Source: Phytohabitans suffuscus | GTDB taxonomy: Bacteria; Actinomycetota; Actinomycetes; Mycobacteriales; Micromonosporaceae | Direction of reading: 5' to 3' | DNA: 64,000 nt | Assembly (NCBI RefSeq): GCF_011764565.1 | Contig: NZ_AP022871.1 | Coordinates: forward strand, 1,302,001-1,366,000 | Shown: positions 63,801 to 64,000 of the stretch, piece by piece | Position numbering within the stretch: position 1 is the stretch's first letter | Layout: each line of letters begins with the position of its first letter | Program-made: the position numbers and the translations under genes | Notes under the pieces: model-generated | Database searches by the model: none | The model's input: only the letters and a program-made list of their open reading frames with translations | Told to the model about the DNA's origin: nothing

Positions 63801-64000
63801 ACCGGTACGCACGTCGAGGTCGCCGCCCAGGCCGAAGCGGATCTGCCGTACGGCCGGGTTGGCCGCGGCCGCCGCGGTCTTGACGACAAGCGTGTGAGCG
63901 AACCCGGCCCGCGTCGCCCGCACCACGAGGTCCACATCGGACATGACGCTCGGGTACGTGACCGAGTCACCGGAGACGACGGGCGCCGGTAGGCTGCCCG
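60834..64000 (-). CDS. LamG-domain secreted protein upstream of the Rhs gene (5' end beyond window)
   Basis: The frame is open to base 64000 (upstream residues GSLPAPVVSGDSVTYPSV), so the start lies outside the window; 1055 residues are visible. The N-terminal part resembles the wall-associated domains of actinobacterial Rhs-linked proteins. Two LamG/concanavalin-like domains follow: one at SFSVAAWVRMDDVAGYHTFLSKD to SGSVVLGRAL, the second at SFTMAAWVMLDSLTGERTLVSQRG to LLVGRTFWHDQLVDPWIGAIDDVTVF. LamG folds bind glycans or proteins. It is 47 bp upstream of the Rhs gene, in operon layout, and probably serves as its surface partner or adhesin. Confidence 0.85.
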   Translation of the reverse strand, partial: GSLPAPVVSGDSVTYPSVMSDVDLVVRATRAGFAHTLVVKTAAAAANPAVRQIRFGLGGDLDVRTGAGGGLEAVAGGAVVASAEPAVMWDSRAETPATGRALAGASGRASRSTAAEAGDLARVAPVTVAVAEDGLVLRPDPALLKARDAVFPLFVDPTWSVFKYKWAYATNTGNSNSDHSAARVGKDPNSSNVYRSFFQFSTTAGNGVSLKYKHIESARVEMNLDHSASCGPTVASMYRTPSINSVMQASWSAMQLTTLLATASGNANEAGGCGSIQGDMIMNFQGATVTNQMQTAANGAWGSIAFGFTARDGGGAGESTEDRWKKFHPNDAKLFVDYDSKPGPPNGLQVHGVACPASGVLTVGTLTPTFSAVFPDADGSADSLIAQFEWIEVPAGGMGTVTATTPARRTPPPNKTGVTPNSRTTSASVTIVTGRTYAYRARSTDKPPYSLTGDWSVWCQFAADTSKPPVSAAMVTTPSGPGLKGRVRFESTATDVTKFRYGWDDATKEVTAQGTNPKWAEVDVTAQSYGRNVLWVQAVDATGNLSNKGSAEFAVGKPSEPVAKWGLETYPGETQADALADQQAAGGSTPLVGTLLSWIDDARLLGGQTVRFNGGSSQAVASGLTMDTTASFSVAAWVRMDDVAGYHTFLSKDAGQVSTFRLQWVDNGVDPPRWCFRMATSLTTPDSQAICSQTPAVPGRWTHVAGSYDKAEGKIRLWVDGQHAALNFTTPVTASGSVVLGRALNAGAPSERTYGEMADVQIFDRVLVTQDFVGQVAADPYSGGFNRPGMLSPIPTGSWDFEGATSCYLADLRDTCEALPGAGGFDRWLALTRGAAVGAGHSASDNGLWLDNAYFPDEGFSETTQEYGRSAYKTGLTPPDGDGLEYTIWQDTPALYTDQSFTMAAWVMLDSLTGERTLVSQRGAHESGGWLKYSSSAGGKWRFTVSEEDATTTDMESVTSEVLAEEGVWTHVAGVYDAARSELRIYVNGEKRGTQTIPFTPMASSGPLLVGRTFWHDQLVDPWIGAIDDVTVFQGAMTDAAVGALHDPQSVEPE

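Overview
The window is GC-rich actinobacterial DNA with long operons, ATGA-type gene overlaps and many GTG/TTG starts. An F420-type luciferase-like oxidoreductase, three-iron ferredoxins paired with P450s, IclR/TetR regulators and a large secreted Rhs plus LamG gene pair fit a filamentous actinomycete. Micromonosporaceae is my best guess, but no marker gene fixes the genus. No rRNA, tRNA, CRISPR array, insertion sequence or integrase was found.

Region 1 (1-26.7 kb) is a catabolic island. A minus-strand cluster from about 9.9 kb to the left edge encodes a 3Fe-4S ferredoxin, three P450s, an acetoacetate-decarboxylase-like protein, a ferredoxin reductase, a second ferredoxin, an SDR, a ketopantoate-reductase-like protein and the LivH/LivM permeases. 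A divergent tetR (frameshifted), an iclR and malate synthase follow. After a repeat-filled gap come a MenB-like hydrolase, a luciferase-like monooxygenase, two acyl-CoA dehydrogenases, SDRs, a CoA-transferase, a CitE-like lyase, an acyl-CoA ligase, a thiolase, an enoyl-CoA hydratase and an amidohydrolase. The set looks like uptake, P450 hydroxylation, CoA activation, ring opening and beta-oxidation of a cyclic substrate, with malate synthase handling C2 units. The substrate cannot be named.

Region 2 (26.7-30.3 kb) holds mosaic intergenic repeats also found at 13-14.2 kb, a pentapeptide-repeat protein and small ORFs.

Region 3 (30.3-50.5 kb) is a second catabolic locus. A long minus-strand operon encodes a Tat-lipoprotein binding protein, a fused permease-ATPase, four SDR/ADH-type dehydrogenase families, a class III aminotransferase, an enolase-superfamily dehydratase, an M81 (MlrC) protein and a ManA-like isomerase. 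A second mlrC, an IclR regulator, a D-aminoacylase-like amidohydrolase, a D-amino-acid-deaminase-like PLP enzyme and a Gfo/Idh oxidoreductase lie beside it. Candidate IclR boxes lie at 43981 and around 45636-45710.

Region 4 (50.5-64 kb) has an alpha/beta hydrolase, small secreted proteins, a run of low-GC small ORFs, and a polymorphic-toxin locus: a secreted Rhs protein of about 2184 residues with a low-GC C-terminal cassette, a candidate immunity gene downstream, and an upstream LamG protein cut by the window edge.

Seven genes are each split by an apparent loss of one base in a short G/C run. This is most simply explained by sequencing or assembly error, so those genes are probably intact in the cell.
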